A stretch of 64,000 bases of DNA from Aspidiotus rigidus (GCA_035079385.1 JAVHKY010000011.1:10186001-10250000), one strand, 5' to 3'; positions 42,802 through 56,436 are shown, numbered from the stretch's first letter. The notes: generated by a model not told the origin, from the letters alone. A program made the numbers and translations.

Positions 42802-45040
42802 TGTTATTTGTGCTCTCTACTGTACCTCAGTATGTACAATTTGTTCCCTGGTCTGCCCTTAGGTACCCAGATGAGAGGGTGAATACAATTTATCATGAGT
42901 GGATGAAGAAAAGCGTGTCTGAAGATGGCATTTGGTGATGCTAGGGAATCAGTGAGACCATCAAGAATGATGTAATGAGAGAGAAAGGGGGTGTTTTCCT
43001 GTGAATTTTTCCTACCTTATTTTTTGAATTTGAGCCTCCAACCGACCTCCAAGCGGGACTTGAAAAAATTGTGACTTCTCAAGTTTATCTGATCAGTTTT
43101 CTTTCTCTTTTTCTTTATCCTCCGCCTATTTTTTTATAATCTAGTATCCCTCACTAGCATACCGACCGACGACTTTGGGAAAGACTATTTTGAGGACAGA
43201 GGAAAGGCTAGTTCATTCGCTAGAAGGATGTCATTTATTGATTGTCTGCATCTTCTCCTATGTTGTGAACACCAGAGTTTTGCTGTTAGGAGACAAAAAA
43301 TGGCGCACTAGCAGAAAATTGGTTCTTCATTGTTGTTGCCTTTTGTTTCCAAGCCTTTTGGTCCCGGAGCAAAATCCTTACCCGCTTTCCGGTCATTGTT
43401 CCTTTATGCATGAAAATTGGGATGATAAAGAATCTATCTGAATTGCTGCTGCCTTATTTGTGCCTTTAGAATCAGATAAGGATTCAGACCATTATGATTT
43501 TAGACAAAATCATGAGGTCGTCGATGGGCCACCTCCTCATTTGTCACTCTTTTGGTTTTGCTTACATATATAGCAGTATATATTATACTGTATTTAAAAA
43601 TAGGCGCCGGATTTTTCGGAACTTCTGAGAAAGATTTTTTAGCTTTCAGTTTTTTACGTGACCGACTCGACAGGATGACAAGCCAATCGACGAACCTCTA
43701 CCTATACGATATTTCCTCTTTTGTAAGTTCGAACCTACGGATAGACGATGGACTGGAACTATGGGGACAAGAAAAATTCCCTAATGACTCTATCACAAAT
43801 ATAGTAATTCATATTCGACCGTTGGTATTTGAAAAGAAATTATAAATTTTTCTTTACATTTCCAGCAAAGATGGGTCCCCTCAACAAACTCGTGTGTTCA
43901 TCGCAAAATAAGATTCAACTCATCAATCCCAAATGACTTACGTTTATTCGATCAGAAAAAAAAAATAGTAAACCCTCAAGAGAGAGTAGTAACGTATTTG
44001 ATGTGAAATTGCCTAAAACACGTGCTAATTTAAATAATATTATAAATTCTAGTATACACAACCAGTTCGGTAAGAAGAATTGTACGCAACGTTTTGATTA
44101 TGTTGACGATCCCACATGACTCTACCCAACACGCCTAGTGGAAAGCTTATTTAAAGGACATAGACATGACCTTCCCTCGAAGGACGAATAGGGGCGAATA
44201 TCAACATTTCTTAGAATAGATGACGGTCAATTGAATGCATACCGCTTCCCGAGTCAGGGCAGTGAACACCAAACACGTAGGTACCCCAAAATATGTACGC
44301 GCGAAAGTTGACTCTAGATATATCGTTCCAGAACCCCTGATTTTATAACTTTCGACAAATTATACCTCAGTATTGGGAGGACTCCAATATCGGCAATAGA
44401 AGCGGCCCAGACGATTCAAAAATTTATAGATTCTCGTCAAACCTCATAAAAAAAAAAAAGTTCGACCGAAACGTGTTCTCGAAACTCGATACGTATTTAG
44501 GTTTTCGTTGCGAGGTCGTCGTACGAAATATCGTGTACGCGGGCGGAAATCGACTAATTCCAAGTTGGTCGGACTCGTCCGATCACTTGTACGTTTTTTC
44601 TGACGCTGTGCCTTCATCTGCTCGCATTTGGATAAGACCGAATAAAAGTAGGAGAAATAGAAAGTAATATGAAATAAAAATAGATAGATAGAAGGTGGGA
44701 TTATGATGGCTTTCAGGTCAACCAATGTGTGAAACTTTTCTGCTAGGCTTTAGCTCTCAAATTTCGTTTATCCCAGTGACATTTTCGTCCTCCGCTAGGG
44801 TGGGGGGGGGGAACAACTCGCGGGGATGATTTTGGAATTAGGGGTTAGGATTCAGGAAACTTCAGGAAAGTCATGAAACATGTCAAAAGACTCTCGGATA
44901 GGTCCCGTCTTATCCTTCGTCTCTTCTTCCATCTACTTTCTAGCCATATCTTTGGACCCGCGTCGAGTTTGTGTCTCCCTACTCTCTGGAGAACTCGGCT
45001 TCGTTGACTGAAAATTTAAATATGTAAATCTTCCTCGGGG
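42802..45040. other. no gene recognised
   Basis: Noncoding. Short open frames at 43552-43845 and 44473-44667 are unrecognised, have no clear splice context and are not called. Confidence 0.4.
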
Positions 45041-45044
45041 TCCG

Positions 45045-45600
45045 ATTCGATATTGTTGGTCTGCCCACGGCTGAAGCTATCCAACATACGGATGAACTGC
45101 TCGTTAAATCTAATATTTTTCATAAAGAGTTGAGGAGAAATTTAATGATAAAGTTTTTAAGTTTCCCCAAGAGCTGGGCGTCCCTATTGATTTCCCTACT
45201 CATATCTAAAATTTGAACTAGATCTTTTCTCTTCAGGCCACGTGTTGTTGAGTCATGTTTACTATGGGCACAGCGTTCTGCGTACGGAGACTGGTTCTCA
45301 CGACGATCTCCGAAAGAGATCGTGTCCGTATGTCTGGGTGAACAGACCTATATTGTAGTCCACGGGTCGTCATTTTTTCCTACTCCCTACAAAATTGCCA
45401 TGTTTAATGGCTCGACCCGCCGACTCACCCACATACCCGTTGAGTCAGTCCGCTTTCCGTAAGGAATTGATGACCATTAAATATGAAAATTATTTATTAA
45501 ATTGCAAACCGCACAGAAATTTAAAGTACCCTATTCAAAGGTGCGAATTAAAATATACGAACATGTTTTCGGCACAACTGCCATAATCAAGTACAAAGAC
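45045..45600 (+). pseudogene. PLE-E, heavily decayed PLE relic
   Basis: Shifted frames encode FDIVGL, then AIQHTDELLVKSN, KFELDLFSS, VLLSHV, and KIAMFNGSTRRLTHIP. These correspond to the RT palm through RT-linker region of the 36-39 kb PLE family, in the right order but with deletions and frameshifts. Confidence 0.65.
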
Positions 45601-48190
45601 TAGTATGGTTCACCTTATAAGTTAACCAATCGCGTTCGATCAATTCAGACCATTAAACACTTGGCCGGAATGAATGTCATCAATTTAATGTCTGACAAGT
45701 GGTTCAAACTTTAATCAAGTCTTGGGTGGACCACGGTATCTGATAATATTTACAGTTTGACCTCTCATTTCCAAAGAACTAGAGGTCAACTTTTATAGAA
45801 ACGCCACGCAAATTCTATCAATAAACCCAACCGTACAACACTGCAACTTCTGAAATATCGGAAGTTACAGTGTTTCAAGAAGTACTGAAAGTTACTCAAG
45901 TCCGATTCACAGTATGTCCATAGAAAATAGATTTCAGATCGACCCTCCCCATTAAAATCATCCGAAATTTTAGATCCATTAGGATTAAACTGTTTCTAAT
46001 GAATCGAATTACATGAGCAATCGACTGGAAACATCCCTACCGAAAATTTCCTAACTACGCCCCTTTAAAGAAAATTCCGCCGACATTAAAGAGGGTTATG
46101 TAAATACGCTTAATGCGAATAGCATATTCATGTTTTCTTCAACGATTTTTCTCGCATCGTCGATTTCCCATCATTGGAAACATCTTAAATTAGGAGGTCG
46201 ACGTATCAAAAGAGTTAATTGGAAACTGGTTGGTTAAAATATAAAGACCGCGAAATGCAAATATCGTCTTATGCGAAATGCGATCTCCGAATTTGAAGTT
46301 TCGTTCGATTTTTTGATTATTAAGGATTACAACTATATAGATATGCAATACCTTCACTAATTTTTACGTAACCACTACTGTAAAGAACAAAAAATATGCG
46401 AATCTGATGTGATTTTTAGATGAAATATCCACATCTACGTGGACTATTGCGACTCAACAATGAAATTTTGTAACCAAAAATTCGATGGATTATCGACTAC
46501 CCACTTTGTAAAAATAATATCGCGAAAAAACAAAGAACTTACTTTGCACCATCGTGACGCTCTGAGAAGTACTTCGAGAAACCGCTAAAAAAGTGCACAA
46601 GTCCTCGCGATTAGGCAAACTACACGTGACACGATCGACAAATGCCTATCCTGATGATCACGAGCTTGTAGTTATGTAGGGAGCTTCTATTTACAACTTC
46701 TGGGACAATTGAACTCGATCGAAAACGACGTACGCGACATTGGTTGTACTGTAGGAGGTCAAAGTAAAATCTTCGCGATTTAAAAAAATGAAACGAAAAA
46801 AAAAATCGTATTAATTGGACTTTCTATTACGGTGGACGTTGTAAATACGCGAGATGAAGTTACTTTGACCAACGACCGAGCATTAGACAGTAGCTATATT
46901 TACGTACTCTACAACTGCGCACCGGTTTCACACTGCACTACGTTCCGATGCCTAATACTCAGATAATGTCAAGAAGACCGAAAACCGGCGTGCAATCGTA
47001 TTTATACCGATCGTACAACCACGAAGTCTCTCCCATTTCCGATTTCGTTCCACGGAAACTGGAAAAAAGAGCACGCGATTGACGAACTTGAACCCCCGTA
47101 TCGAGGGAAACTCGTTTGTTACGTGTTCCATTCGGGAATGCGAATGTACGTTATCGCATTACGAAAGGAAGAGCGGGTAGAGCGAGCAACGAGACCAGGG
47201 TACTTACGAATTAATATTATTAGATACCGCGAAGAATGAATTTTAGCGTCGTGCGAAGTTGGTGATACTTGAGACCACGTGATTCTGCTTACAAGTATTG
47301 TTCAGATATCAGCTTTTGTGTGCCATAATGATGGAAAATGCTCCGCAGAAAATGAGTTCCTTCCGATTTGAAAACCAGACACCTGCGTAAAATCAGCTTT
47401 TTACAGTCTCTCGCACATCAACCATTCTTTATCCTCGATCTCTTTCAAGCGATTCGATTTAGGCTCAAACTTGGCCTCCGATCCGAAGTGGTCGAACCTC
47501 TCGAACTTTACGAACTATCAGCACGCTATCCTCAAATTCCCGCACTTGATATCGTTGTCTTTGTCCTTTTCGAGAAACTCCTTTCCGCCCTCAAACAGCA
47601 TCCCACGGAAACAACGTCCACGATTTGATGGAACACCTGCTAAATCTTACAGCACAGGTTTCATCAGTGTATCTAAAACATATTTAATGAACAACCCGGC
47701 CATATCTACGAGATACCCAGGACTACATTCAATAAAAAGACTGGCCTCGTTCCACCTTCACCAGATCAGTGATCCGTGGACTAAAGTTCCCTTCTACACT
47801 CCTCTATTTCTCTTCTTATTTTATATCGCCATTTTACACACCACTAGTGATACGAAAACAGTAGTTTGAAAACCGCTGATCTACAGCATTACTTTCGAAA
47901 AATGTTTCGCATCCTCAAGGTAGATTAACAACCCCAACATCCCTGCTAACGACGCGTAAGTTGGTATAACGACCGACAAATCTTTTTCAATTAGCGCGCA
48001 ACAAAAATACTAAGAAAATCTCAGAATAAAATTTTTGCATAATCATTTCGAATACGGAAAATGTAAAAAATTATGACAGCTGGTACCTTCGAATCCTTGA
48101 ATATTTTATCATCATTGGTCATAAAAACTATATCCGTAAAATTTTCGATGAGATGAGAAACGATGGCAAAACTCTTTTTTCCAGGATATT
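45601..48190. other. no gene called
   Basis: Noncoding, with a CpG-richer tract at 46560-47260 that could be a promoter region. A minus-strand ATGGTGCAAA|GTAAGT (ATG at 46552-46550) could be a tiny first coding exon, but no partner exon was found. Confidence 0.35.
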
Positions 48191-48341
48191 TTAATTTTTT
48201 TCCAAGTATTCGCAGCAATATTTCCGAGGTCTTCTTCGCCAATCGAAATCGTAATCCTCAAATATACCGGATGGACATTTGGCTTCAGTACAAGTTTCGA
48301 AGTATGTCGGCTTTTCTTTTTCAGAAATATAATATTCGCAT
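48191..48341 (-). CDS. terminal exon of a Cys-rich secreted-type peptide
   Basis: The acceptor TTGTATTTTCAG ends at 48342; the exon opens in phase 2 and runs to TAA (48193-48191). It encodes 49 residues with C-x14-C-x4-C, then an acidic/aromatic and Arg-rich stretch, a CC pair and a short tail (CCEYLEKN). Cys spacing resembles small secreted disulfide-rich peptides and partly the SVWC pattern. The upstream exon(s), including a signal peptide, were not found within the next 2 kb, so this is partial and could be an orphan exon. Confidence 0.45.
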
Positions 48342-51024
48342 CTGAAAATACAAAAATATTGTGAGATAACTGTGTCTGTATTAATACTGACGTGAAAATT
48401 ATTTTTTATGTAGAGAATGATTCTCGAAAGTCGAAATTTGTCAAGAATGCGGAAGAACATCGAACATAAGCGAGGTATTTCCCCAATGTTCGGAAAATTA
48501 TCTTCCTTTCCTGTTCGAGATGAGCAATAAACGGAAAATAGTCCCGCACAATGAATCGATTTCAATAATCAAACAATAAATTATTCTTATTTTTCTTCCT
48601 TGATCTGGATATCAGCGAGGGATCCACTGAGACAAAAAAGAACCTTGTACTAAATTTTTAGGTGATCTACTATTTTATGCTACATGATTCTATACAGTGC
48701 AGATTTCGGTAATATAACGATTGTTCAAGATCAGCGATCGTAATTGTTTTTCTTCCGTTTCTCTGCAAAATTTACTTTTTCCAAGGTAAATCGAAAGACT
48801 GCAAGAAAACTTGCACCTAGGCTACAAGCAAGCATTTTACTATTATTGAACCATCGTCACTTTCAACGCTATTGAAAGTTTGTGAGATTATTTGAGAAAC
48901 AAAAAACTAAATTTTGTTTCTATTTTCTTCGCCTCGCACTTGCTGACTTTGAATTTCTACCAATAGATTTATCGAAGGAAGAAAAAAAAAAAACAAAGAT
49001 GACATTGATGTAAAAATAATGCTTCTATAATCACGTCTACCTTACGCCAGTGGATGTCAGTTAATCAAATTATAGAACAAAAAAATGAATAAATAAAAAA
49101 TACTGATTTAGACCACAATCCGGCTTTTTTACATCGAACGAGCGCACGTGGACATTTTGTTCCTTCGAAACAAAAAAAAAAAGAAGATGCGTATTTACGA
49201 CTTCCCGTAAATTACGTCCTAACCTGTTCACGATGACAAATTACAAATTCGGGAGGGGAAAAAAAGAGAAAAATTTACGAACCTAATGATTTGGTGTCGA
49301 ATTTAAATATTTCAGATTTAGTAATTCAATTGCGGCTCGTCAATGAAATAAAAAATGTATATAGTTCGCAGTCGATGTACGTAAGGGGAACGAGATTCAA
49401 CTATGTAGATACTCGTAATCATTCTAACGAAAATCTAGAGTAAAACAGATCGATGACGCCGAAGGAATACATTTAACGGAAGAAGGTAGTCTTTCATCAA
49501 TATTTAGGGCAAAAAAAAATTGTGAGAAAACCTTAGGCCTAGGAGAATTCTTCGAATGAAAATTTCTCGGAAAGAAGACTAGTACCTATCGGTTTTTGAT
49601 CTTCATGTATCTGATTTGCAATTCCTAAACGTTTTGATTTGACAAGCGAACCGCGCGACGGTTATGAAAAAAAATCTGATGAAGTGGTAAACAGGTAAAA
49701 AGGTGATGTAGAAATAAAAACACTGGAAGAGATAGGTAAGAGGAAGCCTGAGAGAAAAAACCTAAAGGTAAGCGAAATGTTGACGTGACTCAAGATTCTT
49801 CTATCCTTAACCTTGAGCTTTGAAACAATTCGACTCTTGACTAATACAATACTCGTAGGTATATAGCTGACGTGATTATGACAAAAGAAGAGGAGCTTTT
49901 TACAGAAAAAAACATGAGGAATCTATAGATAGGAATGATAAAAGGGAAAGTCAATGACCGTCTACTTTTGGAACTCGAAAAAATTGTCACTGAAAGTTTC
50001 AGAACACTGCGAGCAGTACGAGTTTGGATTTTGAGGAATAAAAAAATGTTGACTTTAAAGCTGTTTGTATGAAGAGCTGAGAGGGGAGAGGTGATCCTTG
50101 GTGTATTTTCGAGACATGGCAAAATTACTCCTAAAAGATTGAGAAACTTGGAACCTCTTCCACATTTTAAGAAAACCTCGTAACCTATTCCAAGGACTCA
50201 AAATTTGACAGAACTTGAGGAACTTCAGACACTTTTTCGAAACTCGAGAACAAGAGTCGAAGAACTAAGAATCTTCCCCTCCTCCTCCCAAAAGAGATTC
50301 GCACACTGCGATTTTAGCCCTGAAAACGAAGAGAAAATTTGAGCTTCGACGTTTTGAAGTAAGTATGAAAATTTCTACAAGAAAATTTCTTCAACAGAAG
50401 GACATACACGATGTGAAAATGGATTATATCAATTTGCTAGTCCCATCATAACTGTTGATGCTAAATTTCTGTATAACCCACTTGAAAGAAACGCCACTCT
50501 AAGAGCGGAAAAACTTATCGAAAATTTATTAACAGAACAACTCTTTTTCGAAAAACGTGCCTTCATAAATCGGAAGTCAGTTCTCATGGACAGAAGACTC
50601 CCACACGTGGCCATATATTTTTGGATTTCCTTTCATCTACGGTGGTCCCGTGGAAATTTTGAAGTAGCCTATTGTTGTGTCGGTGAACGAGAACAAAAAT
50701 ATAATAAAAAAAAGTTCTTATAATTTAAATCGATCGTAAAATCTAGGTTTGAAAAAGATGACGCAACAGAGGAGTTATAATCATCGATTTTTACACAAGA
50801 ATTTTGAATTTCAATCGCTCGAAAATTTGCATCTCCATTAAGAAAAAAGAAGATCTTTTGAGAGTTCATCAACCTTACGTATCATAGTTTTTTTTTGTTT
50901 TGTTTTTCTTTCTTTTCTGATAGTGCCTAAATGATAATGATAATCAAGTTGTTCGTTTAAAAGCGTAATCAATACGACATCGTTTATTCGGGAGGACACT
51001 ACCAAGCAACTATAATTAAATCAA
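48342..51024. other. no gene recognised
   Basis: Noncoding AT-rich sequence. It would contain introns or earlier exons of the 48.2 kb Cys-rich gene if that gene is real. Confidence 0.35.
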
Positions 51025-51030
51025 TTTATT
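51025..51030 (-). terminator. polyadenylation signal AATAAA
   Basis: Minus-strand AATAAA 115 bases after the stop of the two-exon gene at 51146-51574. Confidence 0.5.
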
Positions 51031-51145
51031 TTGCCTCCATTTTGTTGACCATTCTAAGCCTATACTATTTTAGGTTGAGCTGGTCCACTCGTCCTAATCT
51101 AGCGAGTTGAAAAATTCCGCTTTCAGCAACTTCGACGAGGATCAA

Positions 51146-51574
51146 TTAAGTTACTAATAAACTTACAGATAGGTACTCATTAATAGTAGTCGTATCAGGT
51201 GAGCAAGTCAATAGTACCCTTTCAAGTCTCGAATAAATAAATGATATCCGTCCGTTGGAATTTTGATACATCATAGGCTGTCTCAATTCTTCCCCCAGCG
51301 CCTGAAAATAAATCGGGATACAATAAGACAGAACAATTCAAAAATTAGATAGGTACCTAATATTGTCTAGATAAGGAAATTAAATGTTTACTAATAATGC
51401 AAATAGTACACAAAAGAAAAGCTTTCTGGAGTTCAAACTCTCGATTCTGGGCAGCTGATTGGATGAATTGAAATCGTTCAAAAGGCCATCTTTATCAATG
51501 ACGACTGCGCATGCCTTGGCCATAGCCAGTACTCCTCCAAATTGCGAATTCAACCGATGAAACAGAACTTCCAT
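51146..51574 (-). CDS. two-exon gene for a 112-aa protein of unknown function
   Basis: Exon 1 is 51574 down to 51392 (61 codons), the intron 51391-51302 is 90 bases (GTAAAC...TTTATTTTCAG), and exon 2 is 51301 down to 51146 (52 codons with TAA). Both junctions are phase 0. An in-frame TGA two codons before the ATG fixes the start. No signal peptide; the middle has a hydrophobic helix (KLFFCVLFALLALGEELR, about 53-70) followed by GRISFIYSRLERVLLTC. The pattern, a helix then a strand pair, faintly recalls longin/roadblock-type small trafficking proteins, but I do not assign it. A further donor GTAAGT lies at exon 2 codon 46 (51166), so a longer spliced form is possible. Confidence 0.5.
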
Positions 51575-52613
51575 CACTAATCACAGAGCTGAAGATACTA
51601 TAGAAGATGAAGAATGTGACGTGAACTGTCAGATAATCAGAACCAGATTGTAGACAATATGAAAACTCAAATTATCCGCTTGATTACAGGTACAGTCTTA
51701 CTCAGATTATTTTTTGGTGTTTGTTATGCGTTTTTCTGCCAGTTTCAACCAAGTACAAACAATCGGATCGTTACACAGGTCTCACTGTAATGTAGGGATA
51801 TAATTTTAATCATACGCACAGATATAATTCCGAAGAAAAGATCATGACTATTTAAATGAACCTACGTACATACATAACAGAACTCGTTCGACTAAGTGTA
51901 GGTAAATTATGTACAAATTTACTCGTTTTCTCACATCACTCAACAGGCGGCAACAGTTGGAGATCAATCTAAACAAACAACAAACTTAGTTGTCATTATT
52001 CTGTTCCATTCATTGTGTTTAATGGGTCTAGGCATATCGATGAAACATTGATCAGATATTGGAGATCGTTACCTAGTAGAGCACGCACTTACAAATAAAA
52101 CTAAAGCTTTTTGTTGGAGGAAATCGTCCATTCAGTCAAGTTCTAAAATATAATTTTCTGCAAGATGGGGAATAAGTTCATTGAGGAAGATTCTTACTGA
52201 TAACATAAATAATGAAGGATACCTTACCTAATAAATATTGTATTGAATTTTTCGGTTCAGGGCAGGTGTAAATGAGTGGAGCTAATGTGAAGTGATACCG
52301 GAGGTTTGGAGTGTTTCTTAGCATCTTTTGCGTCATTCTGCAATGTACATCAAAGATGTATCATATAAAGCTTATTAGACATGGCCGTACATACACCAGA
52401 GTTGAATTGTCGTATCTGCAAAACAATGGAATAAGATTACGTGTTTCATGCTTATCTAGTAGAATGATATGGTCATGAGCTATAACTCCAATTCTCTGCA
52501 ATTAACTTCTCTCAATAAGTATTATTCAGCTTGGTACAGCGTCGCAACTCGCAACTACAGCCCATTAGCCTCAACACTTGGTGATTAATTTTGTTTCATT
52601 ACGCGTCCCATCT
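51575..52613. other. upstream region, no other gene
   Basis: Noncoding; presumed 5' region of the 51.5 kb gene. Nothing else seen. Confidence 0.35.
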
Positions 52614-52692
52614 GTGACTCGCTGTGAGAGAAGGGTACTTGGCATGGTGAGGTTAGGTTGATGCTAAGTACCCTTCTCTCACAGCGGGTCAC
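52614..52692. repeat. 32-bp-stem hairpin
   Basis: Arms 52614-52645 and 52661-52692 pair over all 32 positions in a plus-strand RNA (30 Watson-Crick, 2 G-U) around a 15-base loop (GGTGAGGTTAGGTTG). Could be a microRNA/hairpin RNA precursor or a very short MITE. Confidence 0.85.
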
Positions 52693-54158
52693 ACTTGGCG
52701 CAGTAGTCGCCCATCTAGTGCAGGAGTGCAGGACTGCAGGCTGATTGCTGGGCGACAATAACGCGTCATATTCGCATCAGAACACTCCTGTAGACGCGCT
52801 AGTGTTGCGTATCATTGGGTGATCATGCTTTTTTTCACATTCAAGAACATGTAGGTACACAATCTTAAGGGCGCGCTAGCTAAACAATCAATATTATGCG
52901 TCAATATTATTGAGGTTCAATTTTTCTGTTATCAAATAATTGAACGTGTGGTTGGTACGTGTACAAGAATTGATACTAGATCATCACAATAAATTGATAA
53001 GGCGTCAAGACATTCAAATCGATTTGAATTTCTTGAAGCAGCCATCAATTTTTCAGTGTTCTAATTACTATCAGTTTTGTTCTGTAGCGGCAGTTGATAC
53101 TTAATTTGATAGTGTGGAAGAACACACAAGAAAAATTTCTGTCATCAATTTATTGAAGGCAGGGTCATCATTAATTGATGCGGAAATTGACGCATAAATA
53201 TTGATAGGTAGTTAAGCGCACTATAGAATCAACTCTACCATTGTCAATATCAATTTTTATGAAAAATTGAAGAGAACAAAAGTGTCAGCGTTTATAATTT
53301 CCTTTCAGATAAATCAAAGAATTGTAAATGTTTTTGACAAAATGTCGAAATTTTTTGAACCGGCACCAAATGATCCACCTAAACCAATAAGCAAGCTGCA
53401 TTTTACTAATCCGCTAATAGAGAGCGACTCCTTTACATCCTGACGCGAATTGTGATCATGATGTGATGTGAAACGATCGATAAAAAAAAATTTCTACCTG
53501 AAGATTCTGAAAGTCATTTGTACAGATCGGATCCTTTGACTATTATATTGTATATGGACTGCACTAAGTGGTAAAAAATACGGCTCAATATCAGAGTGTT
53601 ACGCTTTTGGTTTTGGCAATTGTAAGCGGCACTGAACACGTTCACACAGTGGGGAAAGGTGTGACGCGTGTATTTTAAATACCCGTGGTCAGTGCCGCAT
53701 ACAAAAATCCTTATCACATCTGTGGACGCTTTTTTTGGTCGTTTTATGTACACGCTAGCGCAGACCAGGTAATATATAGTCAAAGATCGGATTCGGATCC
53801 CACAATCTTTGCAACTCACTCACAGCCACAAATTTGAATTGACGTACATGATACGATCATCCAAATCATGCAAACTGTATCTTTTGGACGATTGGGCGAG
53901 TGTCTGAATCCTCACACTTAATTGATGGAATGACAAAGAGAAATTCAGATCTAGGAAATTGGAGCTTTTATTCGGGTAGGATGAACACTCTACTCTGAAT
54001 TGTCTTGAAATGAACGTTGGATATACATCGTCAAACCACGACCCAAAAACGCCAAAATTGGAAAAAGAGATGCTTGTTTTGGAAAACTAGTGTGATAATT
54101 GGATTTCCCACCGAACGGTAAGGTTAATTATTTTGTTTTCTGTTGCTCAAAAAATTAA
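52693..54158. other. no gene; one further inverted repeat
   Basis: Arms GCGGCACTGAACACG (53626-53640) and CGTGGTCAGTGCCGC (53684-53698) pair at 14 of 15 positions, a possible small MITE. The rest is noncoding. Confidence 0.5.
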
Positions 54159-54958
54159 TACTGTATTTTTCCACATATAAAACGCACTTTTTTTCTGGTT
54201 TTTTAATGCTGAAAAATGGGGTGCGGGTTATATGTACGGTGACCAGATTCCAACTAAACGAATACGTTCCTCAAGGTTACGGCTATCCATAATACACGCG
54301 AAAGGACGAATACTCCGAAGGGAGAGTAAACAATGCAAACTGCAGAAAAAAAAAAAAAAACTATCATTTTCCGGAGCTGTGGATTTCCTTCAGAAGGTCC
54401 TCTCTTAATAACAGAAATTCCTAAATTTCTTCGCAGGTGACGTCGAAATTTATGTAGACCTGCATTGTATCACATTGTATGGCTTCTCCGAGCTCCAATA
54501 ATTGGTAATTACCGAAACTTCATATTCTTCAAAAGTAGTACCCGTGGTAGTACAAATTTTATGGTAGTGCATTAGGCTAAAAATAAGTACTGTACTACCA
54601 AATGTAGTACGTCTGGTCACCGTACCTATTATGCAAAACTTTTTTTTTTTTTTTTTTTTTTTCCTATGTACGAGCTTGATTTAACAGTTGTAGATAACTG
54701 TACACTGTGCTGTACAGACATGATTTTGCAATTATGAGCACAATAGTTCAGCTGATAGCGATTAGATGCATTTTTTTTCTTTTGGTTTGTTTGTTTTTTT
54801 TCTCCAGAGTCATTAGGTATATTGTAAATTTATAGTGTATCTTTCAACCATTGTGAGTGGTGCAGCCGTAAAATAGAACAAAATCTGAATTTCTTGTCTC
54901 AAAAATTAGGTGCATCAGCCTATATTCGAGTGCGGCTTATATTCGGAAAAATACGGTA
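54159..54958. mobile_element. TIR element (outer), non-autonomous
   Basis: Left end TACTGTATTTTTCC, ACATATAAAACGCACT and right end AGTGCGGCTTATATTC, GGAAAAATACGGTA are inverted repeats of 30 bp with a few mismatches. The ends TA...TA would fit a TA target. The interior lacks a transposase, holds a second TIR element (54234-54625) and a run of about 23 T (54640-54662). Confidence 0.75.
54234..54625. mobile_element. TIR element (inner), nested
   Basis: GTACGGTGACCAGA at 54234-54247 and TCTGGTCACCGTAC at 54612-54625 are perfect inverted repeats. It lies wholly inside the outer element and so inserted later. No transposase. Confidence 0.7.
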
Positions 54959-56435
54959 TATCGGTACATACCTATGAGTATTATTCCACTGACCTAGATA
55001 GGAAAATTGATTTTTTCATGGCGATTAAGTATGCACCTAATTGATTAAAATTTACTATGGATATGTACCGGTATCAAACATCTGTGAATAGACTGGAATT
55101 GGCGAATTTTTCTCATTTTATTCGTTTAATTCTCTCATTTCTAAGATATTCTTTGGGACAAAACGTTCATAAAATAAAAATGAACTGTTTTGAGTGAATG
55201 GCAATTTAAACACTGAATTAATAGGAAATATCAATCTGTATTTCAACTTTTGGAGTAGGTCTACGTGTATATGTCTATTAAATGAATACAACGATATCGA
55301 GAATTTACCATAACAATTTAGGTGTTATTTTTTCAAATATTGAAGAAACTATAAGTTAAATAAAGACCTTTTTTTTTTCCTTTTCTCTCTGTATATATTC
55401 TTGATCTTTAAACTTAGGTACCTACCTAAAAGTAAAGTTGTTAAAAGCTCTTGACGCTATAATTGAAAACGTGTACACATTTTTCATAGCCTCAATATAT
55501 ATGAGTACTTACCGAATTATTTATAAGTTATGATTTGTACCTAGGTAACTGCAATATTTGATAGCTGGGTGTCTATTGGTTCCTAGACGATTTCTTTCTT
55601 TTTTTCTTCCTTTCTGCTCGCCGCTGTTACTTTGAAAATGGAATTTTCTTCTCGTAGTGAAACTGGATTCCTTGGAACCTGTTCTAAACGTTACTTACTG
55701 GTCATCAATACAAATGATGACAGTTTTCGAAAATCAATTTACGTATGATTTGTACAACGTAGATTTCTTGAAAACCTTGCTTAAAACGATATTGTTTTTC
55801 ATGTAGGAAGCTATAATTATACACATTGTATGAATCGTATTTACTTATTTGCATGCATTTTTATTGTTGCGAGTTGATAAGTAAGTTAGATTCATGAAAC
55901 TCTGTACCTAAGTACCTATATTTTGTGCTCTAAACTGATCTTATATTTGTACCGTATATCGGAGAAACGACTTCGAAAATACGATTAATTATTAGCCTAG
56001 CTGACGACCTTGGAATTACGTAGCTGTAAAAACGCGAGCACGATTTTCATTCTGGATAATTGTTTTTAATGGCCCGAACGACGACGCAACGTTTCTCGTA
56101 CCTATTGTGACCACGCCAAATTCAGAAGTCCTGTAGAAAATCGATCGACAAATGTACTATAGATAAAAACAAGATTGTGTGTATTATTGGATGATTGAAA
56201 ACTTTGGAACGATTCCAATAATCTATCGTTTCTTATACTCAAAAAAACTCGTCGGTCTTATGTATAGCATTCTTATCTGGAGGCTACATGATTTTTCAAA
56301 ATAGGTATCCTCCGATAAGTGATCTTACATCATCACATCTCTCAATTACGTCGGCAGTGAAATAATCAATCAGTGAATTAACTTATTGCATGCAAATATT
56401 ATAGGTAATCTTTTTCTTCGTAGTTAATCGGTTAT
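54959..56435. other. no gene recognised
   Basis: AT-rich noncoding sequence. Confidence 0.4.
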
Positions 56436-56436
56436 A

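Noticed and set aside
46503..46552. Minus-strand ATGGTGCAAA|GTAAGT, a possible tiny first coding exon
   Set aside because: No downstream exon in matching phase could be supported.
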